Of a stretch of 64,000 nucleotides of DNA, positions 35,919-48,100 are shown piece by piece; position 1 is the stretch's first letter, and every line of letters starts with the position of its first letter. The DNA is from Costus lasius (taxonomy: Eukaryota; Streptophyta; Magnoliopsida; Zingiberales; Costaceae). The notes under the pieces are model-generated. The model saw only the letters and a program-made list of their open reading frames with translations, was not told where the DNA came from and searched no databases. The position numbers and the translations under genes are program-made. The stretch spans positions 48,884,596-48,948,595 of the forward strand of contig CM050454.1 of assembly GCA_027563935.2 (NCBI GenBank), in the 5' to 3' direction.

Positions 35919-37619
35919 TGTTGGGGTATGCCCTTAAGGCTAATGTTTGAGGCCTTGGGATTGTATCAGTTTCATGTAATAAACTTTTATGTTTATAAAG
36001 GCAATGGTTGTTATTCAGTTTGTTGCCTTGTCTGCTGTAATAAGTGTACTTCTGAATAATGTCTCAAAGCTGTTCAGCTAGGCTGACATGCTATATGTCC
36101 TTAGTCGAAATATCTTGGTGAACATGAGACAGCCTTGATATGGTTAAGACTAATATGTGTTCTAATCTTATAGGATGCTTCGAGCATGGAATAAGATGTA
36201 GACTCATGGGTACATTGGATGTACTGGACAGACCCTACTAGGATATTCAATTGCTTGTCACAATGTGAATAATCCTTGTTTGCATCAAGTGGCACATGTC
36301 CTTTGACTTGAGATCACTTGTGTTTCTAAATGATGATTGTCATTGTTTTGAGGTGGTTTAATATCATTTGAAACATAATGATTATAGACTATCTTGGATG
36401 GTGAGCTTGAGTCAGGTTAGGACACTAGTGATAGATAAAGGATTGCCGTCTCCTTGTTTAAGGAGTGTGATGTTCTAATGGGGCCCCCCTGGATGAGATG
36501 ATTGAGAAAGTGTATGGCCATACCCAGGTGACTGTGTTCATCTGATCTAATCATGCTCATCATATTGGAGTTACAGGCTTGACACGCTTGTCCAATAAGA
36601 ACATCCAGTGGCAAAGGACACATGCATGCCTAGTGAAATGGATTCACTCTTGAGCTGTGGTTTGGGTGTAGTCTTGGAAGACTCTTTCCTTTATATCGGG
36701 AGACAGTGATGTGTTGCTAGATACCCCTCACTGATCGTGATAACGTAAGTTATCGTTACCGACATTTAAAGGAAACCCTCAGGGTCGCACAATTTGATGA
36801 TATGGCTTACTTAAGTCAGATCGTGTGGACTGAATTGTTTCGGTTCAGTTTAAAGGGATTTAAACTCTGATTGTAAGTTATATCTAGTCTGATCATGTTT
36901 GATTGATTAGGGCTTGAGATCGGTAAGCTTCGATCGAGAGTGTTGATGCTAGATCGATCAGATTAGGAGCATCAGAAGATGAATGGTCAGATCTAGGACC
37001 TTAGGGTTTAATTCGATCTTGACTTAATGCTTGGGCTAATTCGGTTTGGTCATTGAACCAAAGGCCTTGAACCGGCTCATGATTGAGCCCTTGGTTCAAT
37101 GTGAATAAGTGAGTTTCGAATAGTTCAACGCAAAACGTTTTGGAATTAAAGACTTTCTATAATTGGAAAGTCGGTTTTTCCAGTGTAAAAACGTCTCCAC
37201 GTTTTGGCTGAACGTCTCCACTTCGTGTGGATCGTGGTCTCGCTTCTTCCTCTCGCGGACTCTCGGGTGTAGAGAAGAGAACTCACGCCGAAGTCTAGTG
37301 GAGAAAGCCGAGCAAGTCTTTCATCACCCCGACAAGCGATCAAAGACACTTTGGTGCCTTGCTAGCACAAGGAGCGATCGAAGTGTAGGCCTTCTTCCTC
37401 TTGTGTGCGATTCCTTTGGAGAAGAAGCAATCGAGTCTTTGCTTCCAAGGCATCATCTAAACTATGGCATCGGTATGACCCTTTGTTGATTTTAGCAACC
37501 TTTCATCTAGTTGATTATATATCATACATGCGATTCTTGAATCCCTAATTTCCGCCATGCAAAGGTTTCGGTTATGCATGTTTAGGGTTCTCGCCCCCCT
37601 CTCGAAAGGGGTTTCTTCA
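35919..37619 (+). repeat. 5' LTR of Copia G
   Basis: 1,701 bp, TGTTGGGGTATGCCC...GGGTTTCTTCA, followed two bases later by the primer site. Confidence 0.95.
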
Positions 37620-37621
37620 AT

Positions 37622-37633
37622 TGGTATCAGAGC
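37622..37633 (+). other. Primer-binding site of Copia G
   Basis: Perfect TGGTATCAGAGC, complementary to the 3' end of initiator tRNA-Met. Confidence 0.9.
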
Positions 37634-37890
37634 TGCGGTTGTATGTATGGTTATATGATTGCTTTGTGATCCTTGTTTGCGCTCTAGTATAGATCTTTTT
37701 CACATGCGAATCTACATGCTAGGTTTTAGGTGTTGGCGCATGTGTTTTGTTCATGTTTTTGCATGACCTTGTTGGCGCATGTTTAGTTTGTTGAATGGTA
37801 TTTCATTAAAAACTTGTTTACTTGCGAGCAAACAATTAGATCTATATGCGCTTACTATAAACCCTTAGACGGGTTGATGGGGTTGAAGTC
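37634..37890 (+). other. 5' leader of Copia G, first part
   Basis: Leader DNA matching E and F, cut at 37890 by Gypsy I. AAGTC at 37886-37890 is the left target duplication. Confidence 0.85.
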
Positions 37891-38546
37891 TGTAACGCCC
37901 TTGATTTTCTGAATTATGATTTAAGGTTAGAAATTCAGTTTCTGTATTTTTATCGGTTAAAATTTTGGGATTTTTGCCTAATTGTAGGACTTTTCCCTAC
38001 AGGGCAAAAATAATTATTTTTGTTGGGGCTTCAAACCCTCAACCTTGACTATTTGCTCCTGGAATTCTTCCACCATGGTGGCGCATATTTCTGTGTTATT
38101 GGAGTGGCGCATGGTGGTTAAGCCCAGGTAAGCCCATTAAAGCCGATTTCCACTTAAGTTAATTGGGTTATTGGATCTTGGATCCGTTTGGGGTGGAAAA
38201 AAAATAAAAAAAGGGGGAAAATTCGTGAGAGCTCCTCTCCCTCACGATTTTTGGTTTGTTTCTTGCCCTAGCCGCCTGTGTTGTCGCCCCTCACTGTGCT
38301 TGGCGCTCCTGCAAAAATTTCTGACGCTGGTGGTGGCAGACTGGTGGTGGACGAACTTTCTGGAGACCCCTGATCCCCTGTTTTGGCGTTTTCTCTGTGG
38401 GCGATTTTTCTGGTGAGTAATTCGATCCTAAGGAGTCTAATCCGAATTAAAATTCGTTATTTGCCATGATTATTCGTATGGGGTTGAATTCAAATAATTA
38501 TAGGGTTTTAAAATCCTGTTCTGCTGAAATCTGCATTCGTTAATCT

Positions 38547-39120
38547 GACCTTTGTGTACTATAACCCCAATATCTCATGGTTTATAGATCCAAATCGCAC
38601 GAAATAAATTTTGTATGAAACTAGATACATTCGGCTTTAATTTGAATCTGATATCGACCATATCCGAGCTGTATTCGTATTTCAATCTGTATTGCAAGCT
38701 AGCTGTACAAAATCAGTTTTCTGAAATTCTGGATTTCGACCTTTATGTGTTCGAACCATCATATCTCCCTAGGTATAGCTCGAAATCTTGTCAAATAAGT
38801 TTTATTAGACCGTAGGCTCGAAGAGCTTTATTTTGACTGCCATAACGCCTATTTTCGATTAGTTATTGGATCTGAAATAAATGTCGCAAGTCTGATATAT
38901 GAATCTGTTTTCTTGAAATCTGAAATTCTGACCTTCCTATGTTCGAACCCTTATATCTTCCTGTATAAAATTCGAAATCTTGTGAAACCAGTTTTATTGG
39001 AAACTAGATTCAGAGAGCTTCATTTTGAATACAATATTGACTAGCTTTGGTTCTAAATTGGATTAAAAATATATTTTGCAAACTGACAATATAAATCTGC
39101 TATGTTTTGGTTAGACGAAT
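38547..39120 (+). repeat. Three degenerate repeats of about 191 bp in Gypsy I LTR
   Basis: Anchor phrases 'TGACCTTTGTGT', 'CGACCTTTATGTGTTCGAACC' (shortened form) and 'TGACCTTCCTATGTTCGAACC' (shortened form) begin at 38547, 38738 and 38930, that is 191 and 192 bp apart. Each is followed by 'ATATCTCCCT'-like, 'CGAAATCTTGT'-like and 'AGTTTTATT'-like blocks. The right LTR has the same at +7,284. Confidence 0.6.
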
Positions 39121-39878
39121 ATTCCTTTGTGAGAAAAATTTACATTGTATGGTTTAACATCTTAAATTGTGGTCTGTAGTTCTTCTAAAATTTATTTGTT
39201 TGATGAGAAATTTTAGAGAAAACAAAATTGGGGATTTAACTAAGAACTTAGGAATTTTCGAAAATATAGTTGAGCCAATTTTGAGGCTTTTGTCAATTTT
39301 CTTCACAAACGTGTAATTAAAATTATCTGTAGTGGGGGACTGAAATTAATTACATGAAATTTGTACGTTCTGTTAAGGTTCTGAAAGTGGCGCCCCTTAC
39401 AGTAATTTTATAACTCACGGTTTTAGGAATTTTGAGGAGATTATTTCATGAATAACTTATGTTCTGTGTTTAAATGTTTGTTATATGAATAATCTATGTT
39501 CTGTATTTAATTGTTTGCTATGTGGATATTTCCTGTTCTGTTTATATGTTGTGAAGTTTCTGAAAACCTTGAATGTGTTAAAACATTTGTGAGAACATAG
39601 AATGGTTTGACATGAATTAAGGTTAGTTGTAAGGAATTCACTCATATAATTTCCGTTCTGTGTTTAAGGACTGGATATTGGGGTGTGTCATTTTCTGGTT
39701 TGTTAGACTTTGGGCATAATGTAAGAATTAAGTAGTGGTTGATCCTACTTCTCTGTTTCAGTATAATCTGTTCTGTAAAATTATGCCCTAGTGTAGCACT
39801 CTTCCGTGTCCTTACCCTCCTTCTGTGGCGCTGTAATGGTGCTGATAGTCTACTACGACCCTTGAGACACTATTTCTG

Positions 39879-40486
39879 TTCTGGGTTTTGGAGGCCAGAG
39901 TGCCACGTCCTAACAAGACGGGGGCCACCCACTGATACCTCCTCTACCATTCAGTTCTGGGTTTTGGAGGCCAGAGTGCCACGTCCTAACAAGACGGGGG
40001 CCACCCACTGATACCTCCTCTACCATTCAGTTCTGGGTTTTGGAGGCCAGAGTGCCACGTCCTAACAAGACGGGGGCCACCCACTGATACCTCCTCTACC
40101 ATTCAGTTCTGGGTTTTGGAGGCCAGAGTGCAACGTCCTAACAAGACGGGGGCCACCCACTGATACCTCCTCTACCATTCAGTTCTGGGTTTTGGAGGCC
40201 AGAGTGCCACGTCCTAACAAGACGGGGGCCACCCACTGATACCTCCTCTACCATTCAGTTCTGGGTTTTGGAGGCCAGAGTGCCACGTCCTGACAAGACG
40301 GGGGCCACCCACTGATACCTCCTCTACCATTCTGTTCTGGGTATTGGAGACCAGAGTGCCACGTCCTGACAAGACGGGGGCCACCCACTGATACCTCCTC
40401 TACCATTCTGTTCTGGGTATTGGAGACCAGAGTGCCACGTCCTGACAAGATGGGGGCCACCCACTGATATCTCCTCTACCATTCTG
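39879..40486 (+). repeat. 8 x 76-bp tandem array in 5' LTR of Gypsy I
   Basis: Copies start at 39879, 39955, 40031, 40107, 40183, 40259, 40335 and 40411, each beginning TTCTGGGTTTTGGAGGCCAG or TTCTGGGTATTGGAGACCAG. The last two share the GTATTGGAGAC variant. The last three have CCTGACAAGA instead of CCTAACAAGA. So variants are ordered along the array. Confidence 0.97.
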
Positions 40487-41513
40487 TTTCTGATATGCAT
40501 GCATTGTCTCGTCCTCGGCAGAGGTGGGGTCAGACCTTCTGTGGTCATCAGGCCTTCTGTGGCCTTTCTGTTTCCGATGTAGACTATCCGTTTGGACTCT
40601 GAAAATTCTGATTTTCTGTCTGTCAGTTCTGATTTCTGTAGTTCTGTTTCGATCTGTATTTAGATGTATTAGGCGGTGTGGTTAGTTGGTATGGGTTGGT
40701 ATATTCATATCCTACCTGTTTGATGCCTATTGTTACAAGTATCTGTATTTGATTGTGTTTGTTTCTGATATGAGCATGCATGTTAAGTTGATTTATCTTA
40801 TCTGTTAAATAAAAAGAATTTCAACTTAAGTATGATATTTTTGATGTGTACTATGGATGACTTTTAGTGTCTTTTACTCACTGAGCTTTTTAGCTCACCT
40901 CCGTTGTTTAAATGTTTTCAGGTGAGACATCAAGACAGTAATTGCTACAGCTAATATGACGCTAATGTTTGATGTCATTTCTAAGAATAGTCTTCTAAAG
41001 ATTTATCAGGCCTGCGTGCCTAATTTATTATGACCTATATGACATGTTTTATCTCCTGAGGGCTTATGCCTGTTTTCAGGATATTATATTATAGTTGTTT
41101 CGTTTAAACTATTGGATACAAGTCTTGGATTCTTTTATTGAATTGGTTCTTATTTTGAAATGTCCGATTTGAGATGTGTAACCGAATTTGTGTTGTTTAT
41201 TTTAGTATCTGAATAATCAGTTCTGTATATTTATGAAATTCCACATATGTGTAGTGTAGACGTTTGTTGTTGTTACAAGATATGTGTGTCTGTGCAGCAG
41301 TAGTTTAGAATACTTGCTGCCGGATTTTTTCTGGATTTCCGGATTTCTATTTCCTAGTAATCGATCCTATTCAGTTCTGTGCGGTTTTCTGTTCCGTAGT
41401 AATGTCCTTCGATGCCGCTTTCTTCTTGTGTTTTAATGGAAGAGTAAAAAATTTTTGAAACCCCGTATTTTACTTGTATGCGTGTGGGGTGTGATTCTGA
41501 GGGATGTTACAGA

Positions 41514-41525
41514 TGGTATCAGAGC
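41514..41525 (+). other. Primer-binding site of Gypsy I
   Basis: TGGTATCAGAGC two bases after the LTR; initiator tRNA-Met type. Confidence 0.9.
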
Positions 41526-41560
41526 ATTTTTACTAGCAATTAGAAACTCCGGGGAAGGAA

Positions 41561-41640
41561 AACTCTGTTTGTGTATTGCTAGAAACCAAGTTAGGATCTG
41601 AACTCTGTTTGTGTATTGCTAGAAACCAAGTTAGGATCTG
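41561..41640 (+). repeat. Perfect 2 x 40-bp tandem duplication in Gypsy I leader
   Basis: The 40-bp unit beginning AACTCTGTTTGTGTATTGCT occurs at 41561-41600 and again at 41601-41640 without a mismatch. Confidence 0.97.
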
Positions 41641-41697
41641 ATTGTGATTGAATATTGGTTGTTATTCTACTGTGTTATGTGATGCAGGTAAACATAA

Positions 41698-42445
41698 ATG
41701 GTGCGACCAAGAGCTAGCAGTAGCAACAGTGATCAACAGCCTGATCTGAGGCAGACCATGGAGGCTATGACTGCTATGATGCAACAACAGAACGCATTCA
41801 TTCAGCAGCAAACTCAGATGATGCAGCAGCAGCAGGCGCAGCACATGGAGGTTCAGCAACAGTTATTGCAGCGGCTGTCGCAGACACAGTCTCAGTCACA
41901 AGCACAACCGGCTGGTTCTCCTCTGGGTGATGGCGCACATCAACGATATGCTCGGTTGGTTCGAGAGTTTCAGCACCTGAACCCGACTGCATTTTATGGT
42001 AGTCCGGGGCCTAGAGCTGCTGAGGATTGGCTTTTGACACTGGAAAAGATTTTCCAGGTTTTGCGCTGTGATGATGCAGACAAGCTATGTTTGTCTGTCT
42101 TCATGTTGCGTGGAGATGCCGAAGACTGGTGGAAGGGAGTCGTCAGACTGGCGGCAACTGAATCCAGAGTTGTTGATTGGCAGTACTTCATGATGAAGTT
42201 CAATGCCAAGTTTTTCCCCTCTAGCTTATCTGAGGAGCGCGAGGTGGAGTTTATTCGTCTTGAGCAGGGCGACCTGACGGTGGATCAGTATGAGGCCACA
42301 TTCGCTCGGTTGTCGGGGTATGCTCCTCACTTAGTCAATACCGAGGAAAGAAGAGCCAAGAAGTTTCAGCGGGGCTTGAGGAAAGACATCAGGACAAGGG
42401 TAGCTATGCTACACTCGGAGTCTTATGCTGAAGTGGTAGACATGG
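41698..42445 (+). pseudogene. gag of Gypsy I, C-terminally deleted
   Basis: ATG at 41698 opens MVRPRASSSNSDQQPDLRQT, then a Gln-rich coiled stretch (about residues 35-75: MMQQQQAQHM and similar). The retrotransposon gag domain follows ([64 protein letters not shown]). The family sequence is lost at about residue 248 (42442-42446). From there the DNA is reverse transcriptase in another frame, so the zinc knuckle and the whole protease are missing. The gag frame runs on to a stop at 42529-42531 with out-of-frame pol. Confidence 0.92.
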
Positions 42446-45145
42446 GGAGCACCTGTGTTATTTGTGAAGAAGAAGGATGGTACGTTGCGCATGTGCATCG
42501 ATTACCGTCAACTCAACCAAGTGACTGTTAAGAATAAGTACCCATTACCCCGTATTGATGATCTCTTTGATCAGTTGCAGGGTGCTACTGTATTCTCTAA
42601 AATTGACCTGAGGTCTGGCTATTATCAGATGAGTGTTCGGGAGGAGGATGTACCTAAAACTGCATTCAGGACCAGGTATGGGCACTATGAATTTCTTGTT
42701 ATGCCCTTTGGACTGACAAATGCTCCTGCGGTGTTTATGGATCTGATGAACAGGGTATTTCATGAGCTCCTGGACAAATGTGTGGTCGTCTTCATTGATG
42801 ATATTCTGATCTACTCCAAGAATGCGCAAGACCACTCTCAGGATTGGCGCAAGGTGCTGGAGATTCTGCGGCTGAAGCGGCTATATGCTAAGGCCAGCAA
42901 ATGTGAGTTCTGGCTAGATCAGATTGGTTTTCTGGGGCACATTATTTCTAGCCAGGGTGTGTCTGTGGATCCAGTGAAGGTGGAGGCCATTCTTCACTGG
43001 GGAAGACCAACTACAGCGACTGAGGTCAGAAGTTTTCTGGGCTTAGCTGGATACTACCGCCGTTTTGTGGAAGGTTTTTCCAAGTTGGCTGGTCCTCTAA
43101 CTAAGTTAACTAAAAAGAATTTGAAGTTTTTGTGGTCTGATGATTGTGAGTCTAGTTTTCAGGAACTGAAAAAGAGACTGACCAGTGCTCCTATCCTCAT
43201 CATTCCCTGTGATGGAGAGAAGTTCATTGTTTACACTGATGCCTCTGGTAAGGGTCTGGGTGCTGTACTGATGCAGCAAGGAAAAGTAGTCGCTTATGCT
43301 TCAAGGCAACTCAAAGATTACGAAGTAAACTACCCCACTCATGATCTGGAGTTGGCAGCTGTAGTTTTTGCCTTGAAAATCTGGAGGCACTATCTGTTTG
43401 GACAGACATTTGAATTGTTTACAGATCACCAGAGCTTGAAGTATATCTTCACTCAGAAAGAGCTGAATATGAGACAGAGGCGATGGCTTGAATTGATAAA
43501 GGATTATGACTTCACCATCCAATATCAGTCTGGTAAAGCCAATGTGGTGGCTGATGCGCTTAGTCGGTATCCTGTGACTCAGATAGCTGCACTGCGAGTC
43601 CAGGAGTGGCGACTATTGCAGGAGTTCAGTGACATGCATCTGAGTGTGACTCCGGGTGAGAGAGGCGGTCTTCTGGCTTCTCTCAGGGTTCAGTCAGACT
43701 TACTGCAGAGACTGAGATCAGGGCAGCAGTCAGATCAGGATATTCTACGGTGGAAAGAGAGGTCTGAGCAAGGCTGGGATGAGAATTTCAGTATGTCGGA
43801 TGATGGTCTCCTCAGATTTCGTGGAAGGGTCTGTGTCCCTGAGGACCCTGAGTTGAGAAATGAAATTCTTAAGGAAAGTCATTGCACTAAGTATACCGTT
43901 CATCCTGGTAGTACCAAGATGTATCAGGATCTGAAAAAGACTTTCTGGTGGCACGGTATGAAGAAGGATGTGCATTTGTTTGTGTCCAGATGTTTGACTT
44001 GCCAAACCGTGAAGGCTGAGCATCAGAGGCCGGGCGGTTTGATGCAGTCTCTCCCTATTCCTCAGTGGAAGTGGGAGCATATCAGTATGGACTTTGTGTG
44101 TGGACTGCCCAATACCAGAAGGAATCATGATGCCGTATGGGTGATTGTGGACAGACTCACGAAGTCAGCTCACTTCTTACCGATCAAAATGACTTACAGT
44201 TTGGATCGGTTAGCAAAACTGTACATCGATGAGATTGTCAGATTACATGGAGTTCCTTTGGACATTGTCTCTGATCGTGATCCTCGATTTCTGTCCAAGT
44301 TTTGGAAGAAATTACAGGAAGATTTGGGAACTAATCTGAGTTTTAGCACTGCATATCATCCTCAATCTGATGGTCAGACAGAGAGAACTATTCAGACACT
44401 GGAGGATCTTCTGAGATCTTATGTGATTGACTGGTCTGTTGAGTGGGATCTGGACTTATCACTGATAGAGTTCACCTACAACAATAGCTTTCACTCTAGC
44501 ATACAGATGGCTCCGTATGAGGCCCTATATGGGAGGAAATGTAGAACACCTATATGCTGGGAGGAAACTGGGGACAGAACAGTGCTAAGGTCTGATGCTG
44601 TGCAGGAAGCCACTGAGAAGATCAGAGAAATTCAGAAAAAGATGAAGATTGCTCAGGATAGACAGAAGAGTTATGCTGATGTGAGGCGGCGTCCTCTTGA
44701 GTTTTTGGTGGGAGAGCATGTTTTCCTAAAGGTCTCACCTATGAAAGGGGTGATGAGATTTGGAAAGAGGGGAAAATTGAATCCCAGGTACATTGGTCCC
44801 TTTGATATCATTGAGAGGATTGGACCTGTGGCATATCGACTTGCTCTGCCCCCATCACTGGAACACCTCCATAATGTGTTCCATGTTTCTGCACTCAGAA
44901 AATATTGTTCTGATCCTTCTCATGTTCTGGAGTTGGAACCTCTCCAGCTTGAAGAGAACATGACTTTTGTGGTGAAACCTCTCAGAATTGAAGATAGAAA
45001 AGAGAAAGTGCTGAGGAATAAGGTTATTCCACTTGTGAAAGTCATCTGGGGAAATCAGTCTGTTGAAGAAGCCTCTTGGGAGGTTGAAGCAGAGATGAGA
45101 AAGGAGCATCCTCACCTGTTCAGTGACGGGCTTGGTCAGCTTTAG
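42446..45145 (+). pseudogene. pol of Gypsy I: reverse transcriptase (N-truncated), RNase H, integrase, chromodomain-like tail
   Basis: An open frame of 899 codons begins [13 protein letters not shown] with no ATG of its own and ends TAG at 45143-45145. Counting from the V/M at 42455: reverse transcriptase D51 ([11 protein letters not shown]) and FIDD 113-116; RNase H D262 region [11 protein letters not shown]; integrase zinc H476/H483/C513/C516; catalytic D546, D607, E643 (35 residues between the last two). A tail follows with [13 protein letters not shown] and a chromodomain-like [17 protein letters not shown]...EASWEVE. All of this is undamaged. What is missing is everything upstream of the GAPV motif, including the protease. 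It lies +1 relative to gag. No start codon suggests it is not translated from gag without a shift. Confidence 0.92.
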
Positions 45146-45160
45146 AGGACTAAAGCTCTA

Positions 45161-45174
45161 TAAGGGGGGGAGGA
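45161..45174 (+). other. Polypurine tract of Gypsy I
   Basis: TAAGGGGGGGAGGA directly before the 3' LTR. Confidence 0.85.
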
Positions 45175-48100
45175 TGTAACGCCCTTGATTTTCTGAATTA
45201 TGATTTAAGGTTAGAAATTCAGTTTCTGTATTTTTATCGGTTAAAATTTTGGGATTTTTGCCTAATTGTAGGACTTTTCCCTACAGGGCAAAAATAATTA
45301 TTTTTGTTGGGGCTTCGAACCCTCAACCTTGACTATTTGCTCCTGGAATTCTTCCACCATGGTGGCGCATATTTCTGTGTTATTGGAGTGGCGCATGGTG
45401 GTTAAGCCCAGGTAAGCCCATTAAAGCCGATTTCCACTTAAGTTAATTGGGTTATTGGATCTTGGATCCGTTTGGGGTGGAAAAAAAATAAAAAAAGGGG
45501 GAAAATTCGTGAGAGCTCCTCTCCCTCACGATTTTTGGTTTGTTTCTTGCCCTAGCCGCCTGTGTTGTCGCCCCTCACTGTGCTTGGCGCTCCTGCAAAA
45601 ATTTCTGACGCTGGTGGTGGCAGACTGGTGGTGGACGAACTTTCTGGAGACCCCTGATCCCCTGTTTTGGCGTTTTCTCTGTGGGCGATTTTTCTGGTGA
45701 GTAATTCGATCCTAAGGAGTCTAATCCGAATTAAAATTCGTTATTTGCCATGATTATTCGTATGGGGTTGAATTCAAATAATTATAGGGTTTTAAAATCC
45801 TGTTCTGCTGAAATCTGCATTCGTTAATCTGACCTTTGTGTACTATAACCCCAATATCTCATGGTTTATAGATCCAAATCGCACGAAATAAATTTTGTAT
45901 GAAACTAGATACATTCGGCTTTAATTTGAATCTGATATCGACCATATCCGAGCTGTATTCGTATTTCAATCTGTATTGCAAGCTAGCTGTACAAAATCAG
46001 TTTTCTGAAATTCTGGATTTCGACCTTTATGTGTTCGAACCATCATATCTCCCTAGGTATAGCTCGAAATCTTGTCAAATAAGTTTTATTAGACCGTAGG
46101 CTCGAAGAGCTTTATTTTGACTGCCATAACGCCTATTTTCGATTAGTTATTGGATCTGAAATAAATGTCGCAAGTCTGATATATGAATCTGTTTTCTTGA
46201 AATCTGAAATTCTGACCTTCCTATGTTCGAACCCTTATATCTTCCTGTCTAAAATTCGAAATCTTGTGAAACCAGTTTTATTGGAAACTAGATTCAGAGA
46301 GCTTCATTTTGAATACAATATTGACTAGCTTTGGTTCGAAATTGGATTAAAAATATATTTTGCAAACTGACAATATAAATCTGCTATGTTTTGGTTAGAC
46401 GAATATTCCTTTGTGAGAAAAATTTACATTGTATGGTTTAACATCTTAAATTGTGGTCTGTAGTTCTTCTAAAATTTATTTGTTTGATGAGAAATTTTAG
46501 AGAAAACAAAATTGGGGATTTAACTAAGAACTTAGGAATTTTCGAAAATATAGTTGAGCCAATTTTGAGGCTTTTGTCAATTTTCTTCACAAACGTGTAA
46601 TTAAAATTATCTGTAGTGGGGGACTGAAATTAATTACATGAAATTTGTACGTTCTGTTAAGGTTCTGAAAGTGGCGCCCCTTACAGTAATTTTATAACTC
46701 ACGGTTTTAGGAATTTTGAGGAGATTATTTCATGAATAACTTATGTTCTGTGTTTAAATGTTTGTTATATGAATAATCTATGTTCTGTATTTAATTGTTT
46801 GCTATGTGGATATTTCCTGTTCTGTTTATATGTTTTGAAGTTTCTGAAAACCTTGAATGTGTTAAAACATTTGTGAGAACATAGAATGGTTTGACATGAA
46901 TTAAGGTTAGTTGTAAGGAATTCACTCATATAATTTCCGTTCTGTGTTTAAGGACTGGATATTGGGGTGTGTCATTTTCTGGTTTGTTAGACTTTGGGCA
47001 TAATGTAAGAATTAAGTAGTGGTTGATCCTACTTCTCTGTTTCAGTATAATCTGTTCTGTAAAATTATGCCCTAGTGTAGCACTCTTCCGTGTCCTTACC
47101 CTCCTTCTGTGGCGCTGTAATGGTGCTGATAGTCTACTACGACCCTTGAGACACTATTTCTGTTCTGGGTTTTGGAGGCCAGAGTGTCACGTCCTAACAA
47201 GACGGGGGCCACCCACTGATACCTCCTCTACCATTCAGTTCTGGGTTTTGGAGGCCAGAGTGCCACGTCCTAACAAGACGGGGGCCACCCACTGATACCT
47301 CCTCTACCATTCAGTTCTGGGTTTTGGAGGCCAGAGTGCCACGTCCTAACAAGACGGGGGCCACCCACTGATACCTCCTCTACCATTCAGTTCTGGGTTT
47401 TGGAGGCCAGAGTGCAACGTCCTAACAAGACGGGGGCCACCCACTGATACCTCCTCTACCATTCAGTTCTGGGTTTTGGAGGCCAGAGTGCCACGTCCTA
47501 ACAAGACGGGGGCCACCCACTGATACCTCCTCTACCATTCAGTTCTGGGTTTTGGAGGCCAGAGTGCCACGTCCTGACAAGACGGGGGCCACCCACTGAT
47601 ACCTCCTCTACCATTCTGTTCTGGGTATTGGAGACCAGAGTGCCACGTCCTGACAAGACGGGGGCCACCCACTGATACCTCCTCTACCATTCTGTTCTGG
47701 GTATTGGAGACCAGAGTGCCACGTCCTGACAAGATGGGGGCCACCCACTGATATCTCCTCTACCATTCTGTTTCTGATATGCATGCATTGTCTCGTCCTC
47801 GGCAGAGGTGGGGTCAGACCTTCTGTGGTCATCAGGCCTTCTGTGGCCTTTCTGTTTCCGATGTAGACTATCCGTTTGGACTCTGAAAATTCTGATTTTC
47901 TGTCTGTCAGTTCTGATTTCTGTAGTTCTGTTTCGATCTGTATTTAGATGTATTAGGCGGTGTGGTTAGTTGGTATGGGTTGGTATATTCATATCCTACC
48001 TGTTTGATGCCTATTGTTACAAGTATCTGTATTTGATTGTGTTTGTTTCTGATATGAGCATGCATGTTAAGTTGATTTATCTTATCTGTTAAATAAAAAG

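Larger units (their letters stand above)
37891..41511 (+). repeat. 5' LTR of Gypsy I
   Basis: 3,621 bp, TGTAACGCCC...GGGATGTTACA, with short inverted ends TGTAAC/GTTACA. It contains three degenerate copies of a unit of about 191 bp (from 38547) and eight copies of a 76-bp unit (39879-40486). An apparent 81-residue frame at 38171-38416 recurs in the other LTR only because the LTRs are near identical. I do not regard it as a gene. Confidence 0.95.

Noticed and set aside
38171..38416. 81-residue protein repeated at 45455-45700
   Set aside because: It occurs twice only because both LTRs of Gypsy I are near identical. No domain and no conserved start context.
39879..40486. CRISPR-like array
   Set aside because: The 76-bp units are directly adjacent with no unique spacers, and the array lies in a plant LTR.
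41698..42531. Intact gag gene of Gypsy I
   Set aside because: The last 28 codons are out-of-frame reverse transcriptase sequence, so the true gag C-terminus and zinc knuckle are missing.
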